Below are positions 16,132 through 24,044 of a stretch of DNA of 64,000 bases, one piece after another. The DNA is from Deinococcus aquiradiocola (GTDB lineage: Bacteria; Deinococcota; Deinococci; Deinococcales; Deinococcaceae). The notes under the pieces are model-generated. The model ran no database searches. It worked only from the letters and a program-made list of their open reading frames with translations, and was not told where the DNA came from. Made by a program: the position numbers and the translations under genes. The DNA lies in assembly GCF_014646915.1 (NCBI RefSeq), contig NZ_BMOE01000002.1:248844-312843 (forward strand), read 5' to 3'. Position 1 is the stretch's first letter. The number at the start of each line of letters is the position of its first letter.

Positions 16132-17466
16132 TCAGCTGTGGGGCACGACCTCCCGTGGAAGCCAGGCGTGCACGCGTCCGGCGATCTCCTCCCACTCGAC
16201 GGCCGTCTGACGGCCCGCCTCGAAGTCGCGGGTGAGGTCGGCGTGCAGCGCCTGCAGCCGCGCGTCGCCCTTCGGGACGGTGACGCCGGTGTGTGAGTGG
16301 ATCAGGAACACGAGGCCCGCGAGGCCGCTGTCGCGCGTGAGGCTCAGTTCGAGCGGGCGGCCCAGCAGGCGCGGCACGTCGAAGGGCGCGTACATCGGCC
16401 AGAACTTGTTCAGGCCGTCCGCATGAATCCCGGCGCGGGTGCGGTGCGCGTCCCGGCCGAACAGCGGGTACTGGGCGGGCACGCCCTGGCCGAGCGTGTC
16501 GTACAGCGCCGCGAGATCGTTCAGGACGTGGAAGTCCGGCGAGCCGTCCGGCATGAACCCCATGCCGAGCAGGTGCAGGAGCACGCCCTCCAGTGGGGCG
16601 TTCCCGGTGCGTTCACCCTTGCCGAGCAGCGTGCCGTTGATGACGGCGCAGCCCGCCGTGACCGCCGCGAGGCAGTTCGCGACGCCGAGGTGCGTGTCGT
16701 TGTGCGGGTGGAACTCCATCAACTCCGGCGGCACCCCTGCCGCCCGCAGGGCCTGCACGAGGCGCGGCACGCTGCGCGGCCATTCGACCGTCTCATAGGG
16801 CAGGCCCAGCCCGAGCGTGTCGCACAGCCGGAACTTCGGGCGCTGCGCCTCGCCGTACCTGGAGGCGAGGTCCTGCACGGCCGTCACGAACGGCAGCAGG
16901 AACGCTTCCGGGGCGCGCGTGGCGTCCTCGAGGTGCAGTCTGGGCCGCAGGCCCGCGTCCAGCACGGCCTGCACCGCGTCCAGGTACGTCGTGGCCGCCT
17001 GTGCGCGTCCGCCGGGCGTGAACTTGTGGAAGGTGTGGTAGTCGCTGGCGCTGGCGAGCATGCCGGTTTCGCGCACGCCGAGCGCCGACACGAGGTCCGC
17101 GTCGCGGCGCGTCGCCCGGATCCAGGTGGTCGGCTCGACGGGCGCGCCGCTCGCGTGGCGTTCCACGGCGGCCTGCAGCATGGCGCGGTCGGCGGGGTGG
17201 TACACGAAAAATTCCGCCTGCCGGACGGCGCCGCTCGTGCCGGTGAAGGCGCACATCAGGTCGTAGATGCGGACGCCCTGCTCTGCCGTGAGCGGCAGGC
17301 CGCCCTGCTGTCCGTCGCGGTGGGTGGTTTCGGTCGTCCAGGCCTGTGCGGGCAGGGTGGCGGGCGGCGTCCAGCGGTACTGCGGGAAGCGGTCCGGGGG
17401 GAAGGTGTCCGGGTAGAGTTCGGGCGTGGCCGGGTCCGGGACGGCGTGCGTGTGCGGGTGCGTCAT
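16132..17466 (-). CDS. Isopropylmalate/homocitrate/Re-citrate synthase-like enzyme (HMGL-like domain)
   Basis: 444 residues; AGGAGG six bases before the ATG at 17466 sets the start. The TIM-barrel shows TTHRDGQQGG (metal Asp and catalytic Arg), EFHPHNDTHLGVAN (HxH metal ligands) and NGTLLGKGERTGNAPLE (GxGERxGN, acyl-CoA synthase signature). The family condenses acetyl-CoA with a 2-keto acid, as in 2-isopropylmalate, homocitrate, citramalate or Re-citrate synthases. The C-terminal leucine-regulatory domain of LeuA is absent. It is divergent from a citrate-synthase-like gene across two palindromes, which suggests joint control and related substrates. Confidence 0.82.
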   Translation of the reverse strand: MTHPHTHAVPDPATPELYPDTFPPDRFPQYRWTPPATLPAQAWTTETTHRDGQQGGLPLTAEQGVRIYDLMCAFTGTSGAVRQAEFFVYHPADRAMLQAAVERHASGAPVEPTTWIRATRRDADLVSALGVRETGMLASASDYHTFHKFTPGGRAQAATTYLDAVQAVLDAGLRPRLHLEDATRAPEAFLLPFVTAVQDLASRYGEAQRPKFRLCDTLGLGLPYETVEWPRSVPRLVQALRAAGVPPELMEFHPHNDTHLGVANCLAAVTAGCAVINGTLLGKGERTGNAPLEGVLLHLLGMGFMPDGSPDFHVLNDLAALYDTLGQGVPAQYPLFGRDAHRTRAGIHADGLNKFWPMYAPFDVPRLLGRPLELSLTRDSGLAGLVFLIHSHTGVTVPKGDARLQALHADLTRDFEAGRQTAVEWEEIAGRVHAWLPREVVPHS

Positions 17467-17494
17467 GGGTCCTCCTGCCCTGAGGGTGCGCCAC

Positions 17495-17529
17495 TTGACT
17501 CGGGGCGTCAATCTTGATTCGGGAATCAA
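17495..17529. promoter_or_regulatory. Two tandem palindromes in the divergent synthase intergenic region
   Basis: 17495-17511 is TTGACTCGGGGCGTCAA (arms TTGAC/GTCAA) and 17514-17529 is TTGATTCGGGAATCAA (perfect 7-bp arms around GG). The two are versions of one site, TTGAYTCGGG followed by RTCAA after a one- or two-base spacer, starting 19 bases apart. They lie just upstream of the -10 box TACGGT (17542-17547) of the citrate-synthase-like gene and 29 bases from the opposing start codon, the right place for a repressor acting on both genes. Confidence 0.65.
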
Positions 17530-17541
17530 CTGTGCGGGTGC

Positions 17542-17547
17542 TACGGT
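17542..17547 (+). promoter_or_regulatory. -10 box TACGGT of a leaderless promoter
   Basis: It ends five bases before the ATG at 17553. The -35 region would overlap the second palindrome at 17514-17529. The upstream in-frame ATT at 17514 lies inside that palindrome, so translation from there is not credible. Confidence 0.55.
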
Positions 17548-17552
17548 GGGAT

Positions 17553-18797
17553 ATGGCGACGACCCTGACAGCCTCCGAGGCGACCGAGCGGCTCGGCGTG
17601 AACCGCGCGACGCTGTACGCGTACGTGAGCCGCGGCCTGATCCGCTCCGAGGCAGGCGAGGGCCCCAGCCGCGCCCGGCGGTACTCCGCTGAGGACGTGG
17701 AGACCCTCGTGCGTCGGCGCGACGACCGCCGTGACCCGCAGCGCACCGTGCAGGGCGCGCTGCGCTGGGGCGCGCCGCTGCTGGAGTCCGAACTGACGCT
17801 CATCCGGGACGGGCAGGTGTGGTACAGGGGGCGGGACGCCGTGCGCCTCGCGGAGCGCGCGACGCTGGAGGTCACGGCGGGCCTGCTGTGGACGGGCGAG
17901 CCCGTCCCGGTGCCGCTCCCGCTGCGCCTGCAGTTCGCGCACCTGCCGCTGCTGCCCGGCACGGGCCTGCTCGAAGCGTACGGGCACGCCCTCACGCTGG
18001 CGGGCGCGCGGGACCTGCAGGCGAGCGACGCGCGCCCGCAGGCGCAGGCGACGAACGCCGCCCGGGTGCTCGCCCTGATGTTCGCGGTCACGGAACGCGC
18101 CGGGAGCATCCCCGCCGCGCCGGACCTGCCGCTGCACGAACGGCTCGGGCGGGCCTGGGCGGGCGGAAACGCGGCCCTGACGGACCTGCTGCGCCGCGCG
18201 CTCGTCCTCACGGCCGATCACGAACTGAACCTGTCGAGCTTCACGGTGCGCTGCGCGGCGTCCAGCGGCGCGAGCCTGCACCACGCGGTCCTGGCAGGCC
18301 TGTGCGCCCTGCAGGGACACCGGCACGGGCTGGGCGTGCAGGCCTGCCAGGAGCTGCTGGGGGACACCGAAACGCACGGCGCGCGGGACGCCCTGCGCCG
18401 CACCCTGCGGCACGCGCGGACCCTGCCGGGCTTCGGGCACCCGCTGTACCCGGACGGCGACCCGCGCGCCGCCGCGCTCCTCGCGCCGATCCAGGCGGCC
18501 TTCCCGGACCATCCCGCCGTGCGCGCCGCGACGGCCCTCACGCGCGCCGTGCAGGACGACCTCGGGGAGCGGCCCACCGTGGACCTCCCGCTCGCGGTCC
18601 TCGCCCGCCTGACCGGCGGACCACCTGAGCGCGGCGTGGCACTCTTCGCGCTCGGCCGCACGGTCGGCTGGCTCGCGCACGCGGCCGAGGAGGCAAGGCA
18701 GGGGCAGCTCATCCGCCCGCGCGCGCGGTACGTCGGCCCCCCTCCCGGCCAGGACGACCTGCGGCCCGTCAGCCTTCCCGGCCTGCACGCACGGTAG
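17553..18797 (+). CDS. Citrate-synthase-like protein with N-terminal helix-turn-helix
   Basis: 414 residues. Residues 1-60 form a MerR/excisionase-like winged helix (LTASEATERLGVNRATLYAYVSRGLIR, then RRYSAEDVETLVRRR). The rest is a citrate-synthase fold: LNLSSFTVRCAASSGA, an active-site His in QGHRHGLG (in place of the usual GPLHGG), GFGHPLYPDGDPRA with the second His, and TVDLPLAVL with the catalytic Asp. All three catalytic residues seem kept, so it may be an enzyme, an acyl-CoA sensing regulator, or both. It is divergent from the HMGL-like synthase. Its HTH makes it the obvious candidate to bind the palindromes next to its own promoter. Confidence 0.85.
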   Translation: MATTLTASEATERLGVNRATLYAYVSRGLIRSEAGEGPSRARRYSAEDVETLVRRRDDRRDPQRTVQGALRWGAPLLESELTLIRDGQVWYRGRDAVRLAERATLEVTAGLLWTGEPVPVPLPLRLQFAHLPLLPGTGLLEAYGHALTLAGARDLQASDARPQAQATNAARVLALMFAVTERAGSIPAAPDLPLHERLGRAWAGGNAALTDLLRRALVLTADHELNLSSFTVRCAASSGASLHHAVLAGLCALQGHRHGLGVQACQELLGDTETHGARDALRRTLRHARTLPGFGHPLYPDGDPRAAALLAPIQAAFPDHPAVRAATALTRAVQDDLGERPTVDLPLAVLARLTGGPPERGVALFALGRTVGWLAHAAEEARQGQLIRPRARYVGPPPGQDDLRPVSLPGLHAR

Positions 18798-18800
18798 CAT
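18795..18800 (+). promoter_or_regulatory. -10 box TAGCAT driving the leader ORF and the flavoprotein gene
   Basis: The box begins with the TAG stop of the preceding gene and ends five bases before the ATG at 18806, which opens a 12-codon ORF. Confidence 0.5.
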
Positions 18801-18805
18801 CAGGC

Positions 18806-18844
18806 ATGACGACGCCCACCGCCGGCGCGGGACGCCGCGCATGA
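18806..18844 (+). CDS. 12-codon leaderless upstream ORF (MTTPTAGAGRRA)
   Basis: A TANNNT box five bases upstream and an ATG that would be the first codon of the mRNA mark this as a leaderless ORF. Its stop codon overlaps the start of the following flavoprotein gene by four bases (ATGA, 18841-18844). That larger gene has no good ribosome binding site of its own (GGGACG is weak), so it may depend on ribosomes finishing this mini-ORF. The peptide itself need not have a function. Confidence 0.5.
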   Translation: MTTPTAGAGRRA

Positions 18845-20493
18845 TCACGCCTGACCTGCTGCGCCCGCTGGACCTGTTCTCGTCCCTGACCGACGACGCG
18901 CTGGAGGACGTCGCGCACGTCAGCGCCGACGTGCGCCTCAACGAGGGCGAGTACCTGCTGCAGGAAGGGGACGCCGCGTCCTTCTACGTGCTGCTCGAAG
19001 GCGAGATCGACGTGACGAAGGAAGTGAACGGCGTCGTCCACCCGCTCGACACGTACTTCCCCGGCGACTCCTTCGGGGAACTGCCGATCCTGCTCGGCTC
19101 GCCCGCCGCTGCCACACTGCACGCCCGGACCGCCATCCGGGCGCTGAGGCTCGAACCGCTGGACTTCACGGCGCTCCTCGCGCAGTCGGAGGGCCTGTCG
19201 GCCGCCGTGATGCGCAACCTGACGCGCCGCGTCGGGAACCTGAAACGCGCGACGCTGCAGGGCGCGCCCGCCATCACCACCCTCGTCGGCGAGGCGGCCG
19301 ACCTCGACTGCCTGGGCCTGCGCGAATTCCTGGCGCGCAACCAGCTCCCATTCCGCTGGCTGGACCCCGCCGACGGCTGCGACCTGTCGGACCTGCCCGC
19401 TGAAGCGCAGCAGGCGCCTCAGCCGACGGTCGTGCTGCCGGACGGCGAGGTGCTCAGCCGCCCGCACGTCCGGGACCTCGCCGAGCGCCTCGGGCTGCAG
19501 GTCGCCCCCACCCTCGGGGAGTACGACCTCGTCGTGATCGGCGGCGGCCCGGCGGGGCTCGCGGCGGCCGTGTACGCCGCGTCCGAGGGCCTGTGCACGC
19601 TGCTGGTCGAGAAGAACGCCCCGGGCGGGCAGGCGGGCACCAGCAGCCGCATCGAGAACTACCTCGGCTTCCCGAACGGCCTGAGCGGCGACGAACTCAG
19701 CGCCCGCGCCCTGCGTCAGGCCCGGCGCTTCGGCGCGGAAGTCCTCGCGACGCGCGAGGTGACGGCCCTGCACCCCGGCCACGGCGCGCCGCACGAGGTG
19801 GAACTCGACGGCGGGGAGCGCGTGCAGGCGCGCAGCGTCATCATCGCGACCGGCGTGGAGTGGCGCACCCTGCCGCTCGCGGGCGCCGAACGCCTCACCG
19901 GGCGCGGCGTCATGTACGGCGCCGCCCGGACCGAAGCGCCCCGCACGCGCGGCCGGGACGTGTACCTCATCGGCGGCGGGAACTCCGCCGGGCAGGCCGC
20001 CATGCACTTCAGCAGCTACGCCGAGCGCGTCACCCTGCTCATCCGCGCGGACCGGATCGAGAAGGGCATGTCGCAGTACCTGATCGACCAGCTGCACGGC
20101 AAGGCGAACGTCACCGTGTGCCTGAACTGCGAGGTCACGGCCCTGCACGGCGAGGCGGCCCTCGAAGGCCTCACGGTCCGCGACACCCGCAGCGGCGAGG
20201 AACGCCACGTGGACACGGACGCCCTGTTCGTGTTCATCGGCGCGGACGCCCGCACCGACTGGCTGGACGGCACCGTCAAGCGCGACGAACGCGGCTACGT
20301 CTGCACCGGCCTGGATTTCGGGCGGGAGGACTGGCCGCTGCGGCGCGACCCCTTCCTGCTGGAGACGAGTCTGCCCGGCGTGTTCGCCGTCGGCGACGTG
20401 CGGCGCGGCTCCATCAAGCGCGTCGCGGCGGGCGTCGGCGAGGGCAGCATGAGCGTCGCCCTGGTCCACGAGTACCTCGCGGGCCGCGACTGA
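18841..20493 (+). CDS. Cyclic-nucleotide-binding domain fused to a thioredoxin-reductase-like flavoprotein without the CxxC pair
   Basis: 550 residues. Residues about 1-130 are a cNMP-binding domain (LLQEGDAASFYVLLEGEIDV, GDSFGELPIL), followed by a thioredoxin-fold linker (about 145-215). From about 225 there is an FAD/NAD(P)-binding TrxR-like module: VIGGGPAGLAAAVYAASEG, APGGQAGTSSRIENYLGFP, VYLIGGGNSAGQAAMHFS and GVFAVGDVRRGSIKRV. The position of the TrxR disulfide reads GRGVMYGAARTEA, with no cysteines, so classical thioredoxin reduction is unlikely. It is more probably an NAD(P)H oxidase or a sensor switched by a nucleotide ligand. Cytoplasmic. Confidence 0.9.
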   Translation: MITPDLLRPLDLFSSLTDDALEDVAHVSADVRLNEGEYLLQEGDAASFYVLLEGEIDVTKEVNGVVHPLDTYFPGDSFGELPILLGSPAAATLHARTAIRALRLEPLDFTALLAQSEGLSAAVMRNLTRRVGNLKRATLQGAPAITTLVGEAADLDCLGLREFLARNQLPFRWLDPADGCDLSDLPAEAQQAPQPTVVLPDGEVLSRPHVRDLAERLGLQVAPTLGEYDLVVIGGGPAGLAAAVYAASEGLCTLLVEKNAPGGQAGTSSRIENYLGFPNGLSGDELSARALRQARRFGAEVLATREVTALHPGHGAPHEVELDGGERVQARSVIIATGVEWRTLPLAGAERLTGRGVMYGAARTEAPRTRGRDVYLIGGGNSAGQAAMHFSSYAERVTLLIRADRIEKGMSQYLIDQLHGKANVTVCLNCEVTALHGEAALEGLTVRDTRSGEERHVDTDALFVFIGADARTDWLDGTVKRDERGYVCTGLDFGREDWPLRRDPFLLETSLPGVFAVGDVRRGSIKRVAAGVGEGSMSVALVHEYLAGRD

Positions 20494-20566
20494 ACACGGA
20501 AGGTGCGGTGGGATCGGGACCGCGGCGGACGTCAGTCTGCCTGCTCGGCTCGCCGCGCCCATCCAG

Positions 20567-21505
20567 TCATGGCAGCGGGGCGCGTTCGGCCGTCACCCGG
20601 CCCGAGGACCATTCCCGTGCAGCCGGGAGGCGCGCGGGTTCGAAGTACTGGTTGACCCGCACGCCGTCGTCCCGGAAGCCCAGGCCGGACAGTCCCGGCG
20701 GGTCGCTCGACCAGTCGAGGCCGTCCGCGTCCTGCCAGAGGTGCAGGGCGCGCAGGCTGCCCGTCACGCGCGCCCGGATCTCCGGTCCGGTCCGGCCGAG
20801 GCGGCGCAGGTCGAGGTACACGTTCACGCCGCGTCGTCCGGTCTCGTCGGCACTCAGGTAGTACAGCAGCGTGCCCCTGGGAAACATGTGCAGGCCGTCC
20901 GTCCACAGGTCGAGCACCGTGTCCAGCTCCCGGTGCCGGGGCAGGCCGGCGGCGTCCAGCAGGTCGTGAACGGCGTCCCGGTGCACCGCGTCACAGGGAC
21001 GCACGTACCATTTCGCGGTGAGGGGGCGGACGGGGTGGTACTCGGCGCCCAGCATGGCGGGACCCCGGCCGCAGGGCAGGGCGGCGATCACGCCGTGCAG
21101 GTGCGGGACAGGCAGATCCTGCAGGGCGGCCAGCCAGAAGTCCGTGAGCGTCTCAAAACGGCGCCGGTACGCGGCGAGCGAGTAGTAGACGCGCAGTCCG
21201 CCGCCGGTCCCGGCAGAGGGCAGGGTCAGCCACGCGCCGAACCTCGCGTCCATCCGGGCCAGCTCCCCGGGCGGCAGCAGCGTCTCCCACAGGGTGCGGT
21301 GGGTGGCGGTCCAGCGTCCGGCACCCGTCTCCTGCAGCAACTGCTCCGCCAGCCGCCACTGGTGGGGCAGGCGGAACGGCAGCGGCACGCCGAGCGGACC
21401 CGGGTCGACGTTCACGCGCCAGCTTCCCCCGTCGGCGGTCCAGGTGTGCCCCCATTCCCAGGGGGCACCGCTGGCGGTGAGGGTGGAGCCTCGCCGCGAC
21501 CGCAT
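20567..21505 (-). CDS. Unrecognised protein, third gene of the collagen-like operon
   Basis: 312 residues, starting on the base after the stop of the collagen-like gene (AGGTGA seven bases before the ATG). No family is recognised with certainty. The repeated pattern of beta-strands ending in K-x-Y or similar (TAKWYVRP, GVNVYLDLRR, VRVNQYFEP) with alternating helices faintly resembles aromatic prenyltransferases of the ABBA fold, but this is only an impression. No signal peptide or membrane segment. The tight link to the two upstream genes suggests a shared function with the collagen-like protein. Confidence 0.7.
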   Translation of the reverse strand: MRSRRGSTLTASGAPWEWGHTWTADGGSWRVNVDPGPLGVPLPFRLPHQWRLAEQLLQETGAGRWTATHRTLWETLLPPGELARMDARFGAWLTLPSAGTGGGLRVYYSLAAYRRRFETLTDFWLAALQDLPVPHLHGVIAALPCGRGPAMLGAEYHPVRPLTAKWYVRPCDAVHRDAVHDLLDAAGLPRHRELDTVLDLWTDGLHMFPRGTLLYYLSADETGRRGVNVYLDLRRLGRTGPEIRARVTGSLRALHLWQDADGLDWSSDPPGLSGLGFRDDGVRVNQYFEPARLPAAREWSSGRVTAERAPLP

Positions 21506-22207
21506 TCAGGTCACCTGAATCTTGTCGAAGGTCCCACCAGGGCCGGTGAGTCCCGTGGCGCCCGTCGCCCCTGGATTCCCGTAGTTCGCCGGTCCCTCGG
21601 GATTGCCGGGATCGTAGTCGGAGTGCGAGTACGAGGTGGGGAGTCCGCGACCGGTCGCGCCGTTCGGGCCGGGCGCACCGGCCTGCCCACCGACCCCTCC
21701 GGACCCGCCGATCCCGCCGGAGACGGTCACGTTGATGGGCGCGCCGCCCGTCAGGTCGTTCTTGTAGCGCAGGGTGAAGCTCCCTCCGGCACCGCCGTCG
21801 CCGCCTCGACCGCCGGTGGCCCCGTCGCCGCCGTCACCGCCGCGTCCCCCGTGCGCGTTCGCCTCGCAGTCGGCTCCCCATCCGCCCGGTCCGCCCGGTC
21901 CGCCGGGGCCACCCTGACCGCCCTGGCCGCCCTGACCGCCGACGCCGCCCTGACAGCTGACCTGGATGCCGCCCAGGAAATCGTTCACGACGAGCGTGAC
22001 GTGCCCGCCACTGCCGCCTCCCGAGGCGGCCGCCCCGTCCACACCACGCGCGCCCTTGCCGCCCCAGCTGCCGCGCGTGGGTTCGTTGTCGTCCCAGGTG
22101 CCGCAGTCGGCGTCCTGCCCGGGCTGTCCGGACGCTCCCATGCCCCCGGGGCTGCCCGGCTGCCCGTTCTGACCCGCGTTGCCCTGCGCGATGATGTTGA
22201 ATCCCAT
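21506..22207 (-). CDS. Collagen-like glycine-rich repeat protein
   Basis: 233 residues; GGGAGGAA eight bases before the ATG. Long stretches of Gly-x-y triplets (GQNGQPGSPGGMGASGQPG, and later GGQGGQGGQGGPGGPGGPGG) alternate with short beta-rich inserts (GHVTLVVNDFLGGIQVSC, GSFTLRYKNDLTGGAPINVTV). Two to four cysteines are spread along it. No signal peptide is visible, although the MGFNIIAQGNAG start is typical of bacterial collagen-like proteins found beside uncharacterised partners. It may form a fibrous or particle-coating structure. Second gene of a three-gene operon. Confidence 0.8.
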   Translation of the reverse strand: MGFNIIAQGNAGQNGQPGSPGGMGASGQPGQDADCGTWDDNEPTRGSWGGKGARGVDGAAASGGGSGGHVTLVVNDFLGGIQVSCQGGVGGQGGQGGQGGPGGPGGPGGWGADCEANAHGGRGGDGGDGATGGRGGDGGAGGSFTLRYKNDLTGGAPINVTVSGGIGGSGGVGGQAGAPGPNGATGRGLPTSYSHSDYDPGNPEGPANYGNPGATGATGLTGPGGTFDKIQVT

Positions 22208-22379
22208 GTCGGTTCCTCCCTTGATCGGCGGCTACGGTGTGGAGCCGGGGGCGGGCCGCCGCCACGCCCGCTCCTGCACGGGCTGTGTCCGTGCACCTCT
22301 GCGGTCCCGGGTCACCTGTCGTCCCGGGTCGGTCAGCGCCACTGGCGGCGCCTGCCGAACCCCGGCTGCCGGGGTGGGA

Positions 22380-22943
22380 TCAGAACCCCTGGACGGAGTC
22401 GGCCTGGATGATCAGCGAGGCGCCCTGCACGACGATTCTCGCGTTGGCTTCGATCACCAGCTTCCGTGCCTTGAGGAGGTGGGTGCTGCCCGCCACCTGC
22501 AGGACCGCGCCGCTCTTCACGGTCACGTCGTCGAACAGGAATCGCCCGAGGTTGAAGTTCGGACGGTCCGTGAGCCTCAGACGGTCGAGCGTGGTGCCGA
22601 GCAGCCCGGTCGGGGAGACCGGCCGCAGCAGGTTCCACACGAGCTGCGCTTCCGCCCCCTGAGATTCCGGCACCCGGTTGATGAATCCGCTGAAGCGGCC
22701 CAGATCCACCCGGTTCGTGCCGGGCACCATGGCCGGGCGTCCGGACTGACGCTGCAGCGCCTCCTGGGTCGAGGTCTGGGCGGCGGTGAACATCGACGTG
22801 AGGCTGGGTTCGTCGATCATTCCGAGCCGGACGAGGTCCGTGAGGGAGGTCAGGGTCTCCCTGACGGCGGCGTCCGCGAGCGCGCGCGGCGGGTGCTCGA
22901 TGTCGAGCATGAGGGTGGTGTGTTCCTGCACGATCAGATCCAC
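22380..22943 (-). CDS. Unrecognised 187-residue protein, first gene of the collagen-like operon
   Basis: Starts at a GTG with AGGAGG five bases upstream. The N-terminal half is helical (RALADAAVRETLTSLTDLVRLG), while the C-terminal third is a regular beta pattern (VTVKSGAVLQVAGSTHLLKARKL, then VIEANARIVVQGASLIIQAD) that looks like a beta-helix or beta-solenoid cap. The same kind of ending precedes collagen-like genes in other bacteria as far as I recall. It lies 172 bases before the collagen-like gene and presumably shares its transcript. No function can be given. Confidence 0.7.
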   Translation of the reverse strand: MDLIVQEHTTLMLDIEHPPRALADAAVRETLTSLTDLVRLGMIDEPSLTSMFTAAQTSTQEALQRQSGRPAMVPGTNRVDLGRFSGFINRVPESQGAEAQLVWNLLRPVSPTGLLGTTLDRLRLTDRPNFNLGRFLFDDVTVKSGAVLQVAGSTHLLKARKLVIEANARIVVQGASLIIQADSVQGF

Positions 22944-23199
22944 GGTGACCTCCTGGGTTCGGGGCCTGCCTGCTGACCCCAGGTGGACGTCCGGGTGCCG
23001 GACGCCGGGCGTTCCCCGTTCCACGTGAGCGCCTGAAGGTGCGGCTGTCCTGTGCGTGGTTCCGGGGACGGTCGGGGGGTCCGGCCTGCCATCACGGTGC
23101 GCTTCGGGGCGTACCTCAGGAGTCACCCGCACGGATACGGCAGGTAACGCGAGTCCAGTGTCCGGGCCAGCCGTGGCCGTTCACGGCCCGTCGGTGCCG
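22944..23199. other. Intergenic gap, nothing assigned
   Basis: 256 bases between the start of the 187-residue gene and the end of the metallophosphoesterase gene. It should hold the promoter of the collagen-like operon, but no convincing -35/-10 pair was found. Confidence 0.4.
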
Positions 23200-23889
23200 T
23201 CAGGCGGAGAGAATCCGGCAGGCGTACCGCCCGCCCCCCGGCTGAACCTGCGAAGCCTGCAGCCGTGAGACGTGCAGCACCGTGGGCGGGTGCGCGGGCC
23301 GGTTGTGGCGGTCGCAGTTGGCGGCGTTCACGTGCACCGTCCCGGCACGAAGCTGCGACCCGCGTCCCTCGTGGATGTGCCCGAACACGTGCACGGCCGG
23401 GCGGACCCGGTCCAGGGCGTGCAGCAGGGCCGGGCAGCCGACGTGCAGGCCACCGTGCAGTTCGTCGAGCAGGTCGGCGGGCGGCCCGTGCGTGACGAGC
23501 ACGTCGACGCCCGCCGGGACGCGCGCCCAGTGGTCCGGCAGGTCACGCGGGTCCTTCATGAACGCGTAGTCGGCGTGGGCGGGCGTGACGGGACTGCCCC
23601 AGAAGGTCACGCCGCCGCAGGTGACGCCGCTGTCCTGCAGGTACGTGACGTTCGGTGGCAGCAGGGTCCGGGCGCGGGCGGCGTCCCGCTCGAAGACCAG
23701 GTCGTGGTTCCCGGCGACGAGGATGCGGTGCGTGAAGGTCCCGGCGCGGCTGAACCACGCGAGAAAGGCGCGCGCCTCCGCCACCGTACCGCCATGCGTG
23801 AAGTCCCCCGCGTGCAGCAGCACGTCCCCTGGCGGGAGCCGGAGGGTCCCGTGGTGACCGTGGGTGTCGGAGAGGCAGACGACCTGCAT
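23200..23889 (-). CDS. Metallophosphoesterase (calcineurin-like)
   Basis: 229 residues. The dimetal phosphoesterase motifs are in order: LSDTHGHH (D-x-H), LLHAGDFTHGG (GD), LVAGNHDLVF (GNHD), VLVTHGPP (H) and VFGHIHEGRG (GHxH). Members hydrolyse phosphomonoesters or diesters; this short cytoplasmic form resembles the Icc/MPPED group. A TATGGT box on the minus strand (23895-23900) ends five bases before the ATG, so it is read as a leaderless single-gene transcript. Confidence 0.88.
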   Translation of the reverse strand: MQVVCLSDTHGHHGTLRLPPGDVLLHAGDFTHGGTVAEARAFLAWFSRAGTFTHRILVAGNHDLVFERDAARARTLLPPNVTYLQDSGVTCGGVTFWGSPVTPAHADYAFMKDPRDLPDHWARVPAGVDVLVTHGPPADLLDELHGGLHVGCPALLHALDRVRPAVHVFGHIHEGRGSQLRAGTVHVNAANCDRHNRPAHPPTVLHVSRLQASQVQPGGGRYACRILSA

Positions 23890-23894
23890 ACCTC

Positions 23895-23900
23895 ACCATA
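23895..23900 (-). promoter_or_regulatory. -10 box TATGGT of a leaderless promoter (metallophosphoesterase)
   Basis: On the minus strand it ends five bases before the ATG at 23889; there is no ribosome binding site. Confidence 0.55.
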
Positions 23901-24009
23901 AACCTCATTGAACACCGTCAGGGACGCATTTGTCTGGACTCGCCGCCAGGGCCGGAGGGCCGCGCGAGTCCAGCCGGGCGCGGCCCGTGCCCCACGTCAC
24001 ACACGTCTC

Positions 24010-24038
24010 TTGACGCGGCGGCCCGCAGCGTGCAGCCT
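24010..24038 (+). promoter_or_regulatory. Promoter TTGACG - 17 bp - CAGCCT, leaderless
   Basis: The -35-like TTGACG (24010-24015) and the weak -10 CAGCCT (24033-24038) have ideal spacing, and the -10 ends six bases before the ATG at 24045. Confidence 0.4.
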
Positions 24039-24044
24039 GAGGGC

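Noticed and set aside
17514..17552. Extended N-terminus (13 extra codons) of the citrate-synthase-like protein
   Set aside because: It would begin at an ATT inside the palindrome and contain the -10 box; the ATG at 17553 starts directly with the HTH domain.
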